Shown piece after piece: positions 8,403 to 15,914 of a stretch of 61,509 nucleotides of DNA. The notes beneath the pieces were generated by a model, which worked only from the letters and a program-made list of their open reading frames with translations, searched no databases and was not told the origin of the DNA. Each line of letters opens with the position of its first letter. Positions within the stretch are counted from its first letter, which is position 1. The position numbers and the translations under genes were made by a program. The DNA comes from an uncultured Prevotellaceae bacterium (GTDB lineage Bacteria; Bacteroidota; Bacteroidia; Bacteroidales; Bacteroidaceae), in NCBI GenBank assembly GCA_900321425.1, contig ONWA01000003.1:1-61509 (forward strand), read 5' to 3'.

Positions 8403-9558
8403 CTCCCTGTTGTGTTAATCGGATTAATAACGTCTGTAAGTCAGTTTCCTGTCGTTCTCTGATTACTTCGTAACGACATTTTGCCCACTGTTGCAGTTGG
8501 GCATAGTCACTGGTATCCATTAACATCAATGCCCTGTAGATATCTGTTTCGTAAAACGGAGAGAAATAGATAGGGGCATCGCCCATCACCTCAGGGATGG
8601 AACACAGGTTGCTGCACAACACGGGTTTGCCATACTTCAACGCCTCCACAGGCGGATAACCGAATCCCTCAAAATAGGTAGGATACAGCAGCGCATGAGC
8701 ATGTGCCAGTGCCTGCTCGTAATCGCCATCGGAGAGGAAAGGTACAACTGTTAATCGTGGACAAGAGGGAGTCTTACCTCCTACCACCAGAAGGTGCATC
8801 TTCCCCCCATCCTTGGCATAGCGCATGAATGCACGAATCGCTTTTTGCCCATTCTTTAAAGGGTTCTTGCCACCCAGCAACAGACAATAGTCTGTACCCT
8901 CGTCAATGAGTTGACGCAACTGAGTATTCTCTACCGTCGCAGTACCTGTCAGATGACGTAATGGACTATAAAGCACCTTGATTCTGTCTTTCAACGACGG
9001 ATACTGATAGATTACCGACCACCGTGTATAGTCTGATACCACGACTATCTGTGCTTTGGGATTGCGTTCCACCAGTTGGATGACAGGTGCCATCATATGA
9101 TCGCTCCCTTTCTTCCGTCGCAGTCGTCCTATGCTATAGCAGAGTGCCCAAAACTGACGCTTATCCAGTTTTGTATACTCGTCGATATGATTCTGCCATT
9201 TCTCTTGATAGCTCAGATCATGAATCACACAGGTCACGTTGATTTTCACATCAGCCAGACCATCGTAGCGCCACCAGAACTGTGCACAACCGATGAACAG
9301 ATGGTCGGCTTTTAGCTCACGGACCAACTCTGCCACATTCTTGTTGTGGATATCTATCATACGTACGCCACGCTGTTCCATACTACTGACACTAAGGTCG
9401 TCGTAGGCAATACCTCTTTCGGAGTCATAGAGACCCACCACCTCCAACTGCCCCTCGCGACAGCTTTTCTGCTGCAGCAGTTCATGGAGCACGCGTCTAA
9501 CATACTCTCCAGCACCTGTCGGGCGACATACGGTAATCAAGTCATATAACAGTCTCAT
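8395..9558 (-). CDS. Family 4 glycosyltransferase (GT-B)
   Basis: 387 aa from the ATG at 9558, chosen because it forms an ATGA overlap with the stop of the acyltransferase gene and is preceded by an AAGAAGAA stretch. A second ATG at 9576 would add six residues (MEVQEE). The C-terminal half carries the GT4 core: LLLGGKNPLKNGQKAIRAF, a LTVVPFLSDGDYEQALAHA segment, and the donor-binding LLYPTYFEGFGYPPVEALKY with GKPVLCSNLCSIPEVMGDAP. The first half has TGAGEYVRRVLHEL, the glycine-rich acceptor-side loop. Context (waaA, lipid A acyltransferase, GT2) points to LPS core glycosylation at the cytosolic face. Confidence 0.88.
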   Translation of the reverse strand: MRLLYDLITVCRPTGAGEYVRRVLHELLQQKSCREGQLEVVGLYDSERGIAYDDLSVSSMEQRGVRMIDIHNKNVAELVRELKADHLFIGCAQFWWRYDGLADVKINVTCVIHDLSYQEKWQNHIDEYTKLDKRQFWALCYSIGRLRRKKGSDHMMAPVIQLVERNPKAQIVVVSDYTRWSVIYQYPSLKDRIKVLYSPLRHLTGTATVENTQLRQLIDEGTDYCLLLGGKNPLKNGQKAIRAFMRYAKDGGKMHLLVVGGKTPSCPRLTVVPFLSDGDYEQALAHAHALLYPTYFEGFGYPPVEALKYGKPVLCSNLCSIPEVMGDAPIYFSPFYETDIYRALMLMDTSDYAQLQQWAKCRYEVIRERQETDLQTLLIRLTQQGDE

Positions 9559-10439
9559 TTCTTCTTGTACTTCCATCGTTTATGCGACCACAGCCAATAG
9601 GCGGGTTGCGCAGTGATACGCTGCTCCATCTTTCGTAAGAAGGCTATCGTATAGGGATAAGGCTGCTTAAAATCCTCATCGGTAGGCTGCAATTCCTGAA
9701 AAGTCAGTCGATAGTGTCCTCTGGAGGTTTTCTCCACGTCCAAATAGACAAAATGGGCGTGAATATGTTTGCCGATATCCTCTCCTCCTGTTACATAAGC
9801 AGTGTCCTGATGGAGGAAGGTAGTCCAATGTCTCTGCACTCCTTTAGGACGTTGGTCGGCGATAAATCCGCAGAGGAACTGTGTACCTTCGTTATTTAGT
9901 CGGAGCAAATGGCGCATAGCCTGTTTCGAGGGTATCAAGGTGGTATCCCATCGGCTTCTGATACAGTGCATCACCTCGTTCATCGCATCGTCTCTGAGCG
10001 GTTGATAAATCTCACAGGTATAGGTGGGACGATTATAGTGACGACAGATGTCCTGCATCCACTCCCAGTTACCATAATGTCCTAAGAAGGCTACAATTGA
10101 TCTTCCGTCCTCTGCCAACTGCTCAACGAATGAGGGGTTGGTGAACTCGATATGTTCATTGAGATCTTGTTCAGTGATATGTAGTAGTTTGATGGTTTCT
10201 ACTATCACATCGGCCATATGGTGATAGTACTGTCGCTGTAGCTGTCGTCGTTGTGCGACGGTCATCTCAGGAAACGACCGTTGCAGATTGTCGGAAATTA
10301 CCTTATGGCGATAGCGCAACAGATGAACGAGCACCCATGCTATGGCATCGCTCAGACAATAGAGCGCACAGAAGGGCAGTCGTGCTAATGCGGACAACAC
10401 GTTCATTATCAGCTGTTGTTTGAGTTGTATCCCACTCAT
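9555..10439 (-). CDS. Lipid A late acyltransferase (LpxL/HtrB family)
   Basis: 294 aa. One hydrophobic segment near the N-terminus (SALARLPFCALYCLSDAIAW) is followed by the family's catalytic block FLGHYGNWEWMQD, with the invariant His and acidic residue spaced as H(X4)E/D. FIADQRPKG is the second conserved block. The enzyme transfers a secondary acyl chain from acyl-ACP to KDO-lipid A at the inner membrane. Its start overlaps the waaA stop (ATGA, 10436-10439) and its stop overlaps the GT4 start, so the three are translationally coupled. Bacteroidales normally make penta-acylated lipid A with one such late acyltransferase, which this may be. Confidence 0.9.
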   Translation of the reverse strand: MSGIQLKQQLIMNVLSALARLPFCALYCLSDAIAWVLVHLLRYRHKVISDNLQRSFPEMTVAQRRQLQRQYYHHMADVIVETIKLLHITEQDLNEHIEFTNPSFVEQLAEDGRSIVAFLGHYGNWEWMQDICRHYNRPTYTCEIYQPLRDDAMNEVMHCIRSRWDTTLIPSKQAMRHLLRLNNEGTQFLCGFIADQRPKGVQRHWTTFLHQDTAYVTGGEDIGKHIHAHFVYLDVEKTSRGHYRLTFQELQPTDEDFKQPYPYTIAFLRKMEQRITAQPAYWLWSHKRWKYKKK

Positions 10440-11731
10440 TCCCCCACCTCCTTTCTTGCAGTTCCTGACAACAGAATCTCCACCACCCTGTCGGTGGCGC
10501 CAGCCTGTCGTTGCGCATATTGCAGTGCCTGCTGTTGCAATCTCTTCAGGCGATGGTCATCTTCCATCGCCGTCCACCACTGTTCCAATTCCCCTGGCGT
10601 TTCCACCACGCCCCCTATGCCCATCCGGGCCATCTCCCTGGCTACGGGCTTACGCTCCAGTCGGGGACCATAAACCACTGGCATTCCATATACCACCGGT
10701 TCAATCACACTATGCAGATAAGGGGTAAATCCTCCACCCACATATGCCCACCGACCATAACGGTAGAGACGTGCCAATTGTCCCAGCTCGTCCACGATGA
10801 GCACCTGTACATCATCAAGTAACGTCTGATCATCACATTGTGAGCTACGCAAACATTTCACCGTCAACCGCTGTTCGATGCTACAAATGCATTGGTCTTT
10901 GAGTTCATGAGGCACAATCAACCATTTCCTTTCGCTATGACGATTCACCAGTTGAGTCACCAGTGCCACATCGCGCTCATCATTGATACTCCCCGCCACC
11001 AATAGTCCGTTGGTGGTCTTAGCGAAACGCTCTACCACAGGATGGTGGTAGTCCTCACGGGCGATAGCCACAGCATTGTCGAAGAGTGGGTCGCCTGTCA
11101 CCACTACATTACAAAAGCCAACTTGCTGTAACCTTTCCTTAGAACCCTCGTCAAGTACCATCATCGTCTGCATGGCATTCAGCGCTTTTCGGATAGGATA
11201 GCCGTACCACTTCAACAGGTACGAGCTTTCGGGTACCGACATCGACACCACAAACGCAGGAATCTTCCTCCGTTGTAACTCGTTGAGGTAGTTCATCCAG
11301 TATTCCGAGATAGCGAACACCGCTCTTTGAGGTTTTACACTGTCAAGGAACCGTCGCACATAACACTTCTTGTCCAAAGGTAGATAAAAAACATAGTCGG
11401 CCTCCTCACCATGTTTATTTTTCGCCTGTAGCATCTCGTAGCCTGTGCTCGAGAAGAAGGTGATGACCACTGCCCTCTCTGCCGTCCTTAACCGTTGCAC
11501 TACTGGTCGGATGACATTGTACTCACCGTATGATGAAGCATGTAGCCAGTACACTTCTCGCTGCTCACGAGCCATCGTTGCAGCAATATGGTCCAATAAT
11601 TCACGCTGTCCCATCACTACCTTATACACCTTGGGACGATGGGTAAAGAGGTAGTGTTGCAACCGTGGACTGTTCCACACGATGTGAAGCAGTCTGTCGA
11701 CGAGACTGATGAGTAACTGATATATGCCCAT
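10436..11731 (-). CDS. waaA: KDO transferase (GT30)
   Basis: 431 aa. N-terminal hydrophobic anchor, then [21 protein letters not shown] (the WaaA acceptor-side motif with the catalytic Glu), [25 protein letters not shown], and the C-terminal donor-site region [17 protein letters not shown] with [18 protein letters not shown]. The enzyme adds KDO from CMP-KDO to lipid IVA at the cytosolic face. It is the first gene of the five-gene LPS operon running to 6710, and a CMP-KDO synthetase-like gene ends about 10 kb away. A -7 box lies 26 nt upstream of the ATG. Whether it adds one or two KDO residues cannot be told; Bacteroides-type LPS usually carries one phosphorylated KDO. Confidence 0.93.
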   Translation of the reverse strand: MGIYQLLISLVDRLLHIVWNSPRLQHYLFTHRPKVYKVVMGQRELLDHIAATMAREQREVYWLHASSYGEYNVIRPVVQRLRTAERAVVITFFSSTGYEMLQAKNKHGEEADYVFYLPLDKKCYVRRFLDSVKPQRAVFAISEYWMNYLNELQRRKIPAFVVSMSVPESSYLLKWYGYPIRKALNAMQTMMVLDEGSKERLQQVGFCNVVVTGDPLFDNAVAIAREDYHHPVVERFAKTTNGLLVAGSINDERDVALVTQLVNRHSERKWLIVPHELKDQCICSIEQRLTVKCLRSSQCDDQTLLDDVQVLIVDELGQLARLYRYGRWAYVGGGFTPYLHSVIEPVVYGMPVVYGPRLERKPVAREMARMGIGGVVETPGELEQWWTAMEDDHRLKRLQQQALQYAQRQAGATDRVVEILLSGTARKEVGE

Positions 11732-11757
11732 GAATAGTCATCACGTTGTTGAGCAAG

Positions 11758-11765
11758 CAAAAGTA
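11758..11765 (-). promoter_or_regulatory. -7 box for waaA operon
   Basis: TACTTTTG on the minus strand matches TAnnTTTG, 26 nt from the waaA ATG. No clear -33 TTTG is seen at 19-20 bp. It is divergent from the metK promoter. Confidence 0.5.
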
Positions 11766-11814
11766 AGTAAAAATATTCGAATTTGCGCCACATCCCCTGT
11801 AAAATTATACATTA

Positions 11815-11846
11815 TTTGCGTATATCAACAAAAAATTGTACCTTTG
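11815..11846 (+). promoter_or_regulatory. Promoter for metK
   Basis: TTTG (11815-11818), a 20-bp spacer and TACCTTTG (11839-11846) make a full Bacteroidetes promoter, 18 nt before the metK ATG. Its position rules out translation starts upstream of 11847. Confidence 0.8.
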
Positions 11847-11864
11847 CAAGCAAAAAGCAATACA

Positions 11865-13121
11865 ATGTCTTATTTATTTTCATCAGAATCAGTCAGTGAA
11901 GGCCATCCAGACAAGGTGGCCGACCAGATATCCGACGCCATTCTCGACCAGTTTTTGGCATACGACGAGAAGGCGCGTGTGGCTTGCGAGACTTTTGTCA
12001 CCACAGGTCAGGTAGTCATTATGGGCGAAGTGCGCAGTGATGTGTATATCGACTTGCAGACCATTGCCCGCAAAACCATCAAACGTATAGGCTATACAAA
12101 AGCAGAGTACCAGTTTGACGGTGACTCTTGTGGTATCCTCAGTGCTATCCACGAGCAGAGTAGCGATATCAATCAGGGGGTCGACCGCGCCGACGAGGAA
12201 GAACAAGGAGCCGGTGACCAGGGAATGATGTTTGGCTATGCCACCAACGAGACCGATTCGTTTATGCCTGTTTCTCTCGATTTGGCACACCTCATCATGC
12301 GTACATTAGCCGATATCCGCAAGGAAGGTCGGGTGATGACATACCTTCGTCCTGACGCTAAGAGCCAGGTAACTGTTCAATACAGCGATGCAGGCATCCC
12401 TGAACGTATAGATACGATTGTGGTCTCCACGCAGCATGATGAGTTTGCCGATGATGATACGATGTTGCAGACCATCAAAGACGATGTGATCAACATCCTC
12501 ATCCCACGTGTCAAGCAACAGATTCATTCGCAAAAGGTGCTCGACCTCTTTGGTCTCGATATCAAATACTACGTCAACCCTACAGGTAAGTTCGTCATTG
12601 GCGGTCCTCACGGCGATACGGGTCTTACAGGTCGTAAGATAATCGTTGACACCTATGGTGGTAAGGGTGCCCATGGAGGAGGAGCTTTCAGTGGCAAAGA
12701 CTCTTCCAAGGTCGACCGCTCAGCCGCTTATGCTGCCCGTCATATTGCAAAGAATATGGTAGCCGCTAGCGTGGCCGACGAGATGCTCGTTCAAATCAGC
12801 TACGCCATTGGTGTAGCTAGACCCATGAACATCTACGTCAACACCTATGGTCGTAGTCGTGTGGAGATGAGCGACGGTGAGATTGCGCGTAAGATAGAGC
12901 AGCTCTTCGACCTCCGTCCTAAAGCTATTGAGCGTACACTGAAATTGCGTCAGCCCATGTATAGCGAGACGGCTGCCTATGGTCATATGGGACGTAAGAG
13001 CGAGATCGTCAACAAGACCTTCACCAGCCATTATCATGAGACGAAGACCATCCCTGTAGAGCTTTTTACTTGGGAAAAGCTCGATCGTGTAGAGGATATT
13101 AAAAAAGCATTCGGACTATGA
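11865..13121 (+). CDS. metK: S-adenosylmethionine synthetase
   Basis: 418 aa from ATG 11865 ([17 protein letters not shown]). The enzyme makes SAM from methionine and ATP. Family hallmarks are present: [15 protein letters not shown] with the catalytic His, [12 protein letters not shown], the [21 protein letters not shown] core (phosphate-binding) and [14 protein letters not shown]. Upstream in-frame codons back to 11724 are excluded because the promoter's -7 box is at 11839-11846. The length is slightly above the ~385-430 range norm for bacteria, as usual in Bacteroidetes. The transcript probably ends at a hairpin-plus-T stretch at 13177-13207, inside the 3' end of the convergent gene. Confidence 0.97.
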   Translation: MSYLFSSESVSEGHPDKVADQISDAILDQFLAYDEKARVACETFVTTGQVVIMGEVRSDVYIDLQTIARKTIKRIGYTKAEYQFDGDSCGILSAIHEQSSDINQGVDRADEEEQGAGDQGMMFGYATNETDSFMPVSLDLAHLIMRTLADIRKEGRVMTYLRPDAKSQVTVQYSDAGIPERIDTIVVSTQHDEFADDDTMLQTIKDDVINILIPRVKQQIHSQKVLDLFGLDIKYYVNPTGKFVIGGPHGDTGLTGRKIIVDTYGGKGAHGGGAFSGKDSSKVDRSAAYAARHIAKNMVAASVADEMLVQISYAIGVARPMNIYVNTYGRSRVEMSDGEIARKIEQLFDLRPKAIERTLKLRQPMYSETAAYGHMGRKSEIVNKTFTSHYHETKTIPVELFTWEKLDRVEDIKKAFGL

Positions 13122-13148
13122 TTGTCGGTTCACTTGAATCATAAGTGA

Positions 13149-15143
13149 TCATAGCACCATACGGAGTTGAACATCCAAGTCGGCCATAGACGAATGGCCG
13201 ACTTTTTGTTGCCCTGTACCGATGGTGGCTCTGTCGAAATAGTCGGTAACCCCTAATCGCGCTGAGACCGTCAGGTGCTTTCCCAGTTTTGCCCGTGCCA
13301 TGAGTGTATAACGAATACCATGACCATATAGCACAGGAAACGAGAATTGGAAGAGGGTGCTTCGCTCGTACAGACTCACTCTACTGTCGTAATCATCTGT
13401 ATGGAAATAGGCCAGACTGCCATTGAGCTGTAACCAACGGCGATCATAAATGAGTTGCGAACTGATGACCATTCCCTTGCTCGTCTTCAAGCCATTCACC
13501 AGTATACCATCCCACTGGATATGCGACTGCCACCTTTCACCCATATCCCAGGACGCTCCCAGTCGCGTACGATGCTCATAGCGGTTATAGAGATAGGACT
13601 TCTCTGCATTATCGCGCTGCCGTAGTCGCCAACGATAACGACCTATAAAATTAATATTCTTCCACTGATACTGCCCTGACAAGAACGCATCAAGAGCATG
13701 AGAAGGGGCAGTCGCCTGATACACGGGCCAGGGATGGTAGGCATAATCGAGATACCCCTTAATCTCTGTCTTACCATTGGGCTTCCACGACAATCCTACA
13801 TATCCTCCATGCTCATTCTGAACATGTCCGCCATCACTCATACTGTTACTATAGAAAGAGGTATAACGATACGAATAATAACGATGCAACGCCAACAAAC
13901 TCCACGTATCGGACAAATGCCAGTTGGCACTATGTATAGCAGCAAGGGCACCCGACTGATGAATGGCTGTCTCTCCCCGTAAGGTCAGTCGAGAAGTTAT
14001 ATAACGATAATCTATACTGGCATTGAGGAACTGTTGCCCTTGGGCTGCGTAACGACGATAGAGAGCCGATGTGTTCGGATGAAGTTGACGGTCAGAATAG
14101 GTATAAAGGACCGTCGTTCCAAGATGGAAACATCCCTTATCGTATTGCAGATGGGTACCCAAATCCAAGAGATGACTGTTATTCTTCTTTCCCATCTCTG
14201 TAGTTGTGCGATGATAGCCTGAACTAACAATCGTAGTAATACGCCCTGCATTGTCCAATGTCGCATCGACAGGACGATAAGAAACAAAAGACGTCAACGA
14301 GAATCCTTTTCCTAACCGGATAGTAGCTGCTGCCCCTTGTAGATAAGAAGAAGCAGATCGGGAGGAATGAGGGCGGAGAAAAGCTGTATTTCTGCCCATA
14401 TTCTGAAGGATGACCTGTTTGCCCATACTGAAACCCATATCTGCCACCAATCCCATTCCGAAAGACAACCGATACTTGCCAATAACGAGGGATTCCAGAC
14501 GTCCGAAATTCTTCAGTTGCAGGTAATAGGAATAATAATCATAGCCCCATGAGTTTCCCTTTGAGAAAAAAGGTTCGCCAGCATCCTGAGAGCCGACGAC
14601 ACCGATGCGAAGATGGTTTTTATATGAGAACTGATAACGAAACCAGTGTTTATAGGGGTTTCCCAGATAGGCGGACTCGTCACCTTGACGTTTGTAAAAA
14701 GGTATCTTAGCCGACAACAGAACTTCATGTTTCCCATATTTGAGAGCCTGACGTAATAACTGGGAAAAAGACGATTTCTCTTCTTTCGGTTTCAGACAGA
14801 CAAAATGAAGGAGCAACTGACGAGTGTGCTCATCCAACGACCGAATCATTCGCAGTTCCTGTAGACTTTTCATCCCACCATAACGGTAGAGATACTCCAT
14901 CAACTCCTCCACCTGACGGTCTGAGAGGAACGGAAGTTCCTCCAGCTCCTCACGTGTCGCCGTATTGAGATTACATGGGTGTGACGCCCGTTCACATAAA
15001 TCATCATAAAGGGTTTCCCATTGTTCACTCTCCTCGTCTTGCAAAGAAATCCACTCACCCAATGACTGTTCCCATGGATGTCCCGTCTGGGCTACGGAAA
15101 GCACACTCCACCCCAAAAATAAAATAATCAGTAGTGTTTTCAT
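13149..15143 (-). CDS. Exported helix-hairpin-helix / beta-barrel protein
   Basis: 664 aa with a signal peptide (MKTLLIILFLGWSVLSVAQ). Residues ~55-125 contain two helix-hairpin-helix-like units (NLNTATREELEELPFLSD and SLQELRMIRSLDEHT), related to the ComEA-type HhH. The remaining ~500 residues alternate aromatic and polar residues in short strands (for example YSYRYTSFYSNSM), which predicts a large outer-membrane beta-barrel. It ends in a hydrophobic strand (DLDVQLRMVL), like many outer membrane proteins. This HhH-plus-barrel architecture recurs in Bacteroidetes but has no established function. The gene stands alone, convergent with metK. DNA uptake or a surface porin role are both guesses. 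Confidence 0.75.
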   Translation of the reverse strand: MKTLLIILFLGWSVLSVAQTGHPWEQSLGEWISLQDEESEQWETLYDDLCERASHPCNLNTATREELEELPFLSDRQVEELMEYLYRYGGMKSLQELRMIRSLDEHTRQLLLHFVCLKPKEEKSSFSQLLRQALKYGKHEVLLSAKIPFYKRQGDESAYLGNPYKHWFRYQFSYKNHLRIGVVGSQDAGEPFFSKGNSWGYDYYSYYLQLKNFGRLESLVIGKYRLSFGMGLVADMGFSMGKQVILQNMGRNTAFLRPHSSRSASSYLQGAAATIRLGKGFSLTSFVSYRPVDATLDNAGRITTIVSSGYHRTTTEMGKKNNSHLLDLGTHLQYDKGCFHLGTTVLYTYSDRQLHPNTSALYRRYAAQGQQFLNASIDYRYITSRLTLRGETAIHQSGALAAIHSANWHLSDTWSLLALHRYYSYRYTSFYSNSMSDGGHVQNEHGGYVGLSWKPNGKTEIKGYLDYAYHPWPVYQATAPSHALDAFLSGQYQWKNINFIGRYRWRLRQRDNAEKSYLYNRYEHRTRLGASWDMGERWQSHIQWDGILVNGLKTSKGMVISSQLIYDRRWLQLNGSLAYFHTDDYDSRVSLYERSTLFQFSFPVLYGHGIRYTLMARAKLGKHLTVSARLGVTDYFDRATIGTGQQKVGHSSMADLDVQLRMVL
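13177..13207 (+). terminator. metK terminator, inside convergent gene
   Basis: A perfect 11-bp stem (AAGTCGGCCAT with ATGGCCGACTT), a 6-nt loop, then a TTTTT run on the plus strand. It lies 55 nt past the metK stop, within the last codons of the convergent minus-strand gene. Confidence 0.82.
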
Positions 15144-15168
15144 AACAAATATATTTAAGATTGCGGGG

Positions 15169-15200
15169 CAAAATTACAATTTTTACCAGTAAGTACCAAA
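15169..15200 (-). promoter_or_regulatory. Promoter for HhH/barrel gene
   Basis: Minus strand TTTG (15200-15197), a 20-bp spacer, TAATTTTG (15176-15169); the ATG is at 15143. Divergent from the DUF4294 promoter. Confidence 0.72.
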
Positions 15201-15239
15201 TATTAACCTCTGTTTTTTCGGAGATTGGATTTTTCTGCG

Positions 15240-15247
15240 TACTTTTG
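15240..15247 (+). promoter_or_regulatory. -7 box for DUF4294 gene
   Basis: TACTTTTG matches TAnnTTTG but ends only 7 nt before the chosen ATG at 15255, which implies an almost leaderless transcript. No -33 TTTG is evident at the usual distance. Confidence 0.5.
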
Positions 15248-15254
15248 CGCCCAA

Positions 15255-15887
15255 ATGAGGAACATCAACTTTGCACTGATTATCGGCTTCACGATGCTGA
15301 CGATGCCACTCTCCGCACAAGAGACAGCAACGGCAGTAGACAGCACAGAGACGGGAGGCCCCGTCTTTGTGCCGATGGTAAAGGTGGGCAAAGTACTGGA
15401 AGGAGGCGACAGCATACAGTATATGGAGATGAGCAATATCTACGTCTACCCTACGCTGACTTTCAATACCCCCAAGCAGAAGAAACAGTATAACCGTCTG
15501 GTGAGAAACGTGAAAAAGGTGTTACCCATCGCCAAAGAGGTGAGAAGGATTATCATCGAGACCACAGAGGTACTGGAGATGATGCCAGACAAAAAGGCGA
15601 AGATGGCACATATGAAACGTGTAGAGGAGGATATCAAGAAGACCTACACACCACGCATGAAGAAACTGACGTACTCTCAGGGAAAACTGCTCATCAAACT
15701 GGTAAACAGGGAGTGCAACTCTTCCGCTTATGGTGCTATCAAGGCATTTTTGGGTCCTGTGAGGGCTGGTATGTGGCAGGCTTTTGCCTGGGTATACGGT
15801 GCCAGTCTGATGAAAAAATACGATCCTGAGGGAGAAGACCGAATGACAGAACGCGTCATTCTGATGGTAGAGGCAGGACAGCTATAA
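15255..15887 (+). CDS. DUF4294 family exported protein
   Basis: 210 aa. It begins with a signal peptide (MRNINFALIIGFTMLTMPLSAQ) and then resembles the Bacteroidetes DUF4294 family: VYPTLTFNTPKQKKQYNRLV, EVRRIIIETTEVL, KLTYSQGKLLIKLVNRECN and MWQAFAWVYGASLMKKYDP. The region after the signal peptide is helical and rich in Lys and Glu. The function is unknown and no catalytic motif stands out; it is probably periplasmic. The ATG at 15255 is preferred over the in-frame TTG at 15225, which lies upstream of the promoter box. The gene converges on the OMP_b-brl_3 receptor gene with a terminator hairpin between the two stops. Confidence 0.82.
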   Translation: MRNINFALIIGFTMLTMPLSAQETATAVDSTETGGPVFVPMVKVGKVLEGGDSIQYMEMSNIYVYPTLTFNTPKQKKQYNRLVRNVKKVLPIAKEVRRIIIETTEVLEMMPDKKAKMAHMKRVEEDIKKTYTPRMKKLTYSQGKLLIKLVNRECNSSAYGAIKAFLGPVRAGMWQAFAWVYGASLMKKYDPEGEDRMTERVILMVEAGQL

Positions 15888-15914
15888 AAAGAGGAGAGGG
15901 TTATTCCTCTCCTC
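15886..15914 (-). terminator. Terminator of OMP_b-brl_3 receptor gene
   Basis: GAGGAGAGG and CCTCTCCTC form a 9-bp stem with a 6-nt loop (15891-15914). On the minus strand it is followed by TTTTT. The receptor's stop codon (15901-15903) falls in the loop, so the last codons (Gly-Gly-Glu-Glu) form one arm. Confidence 0.75.
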
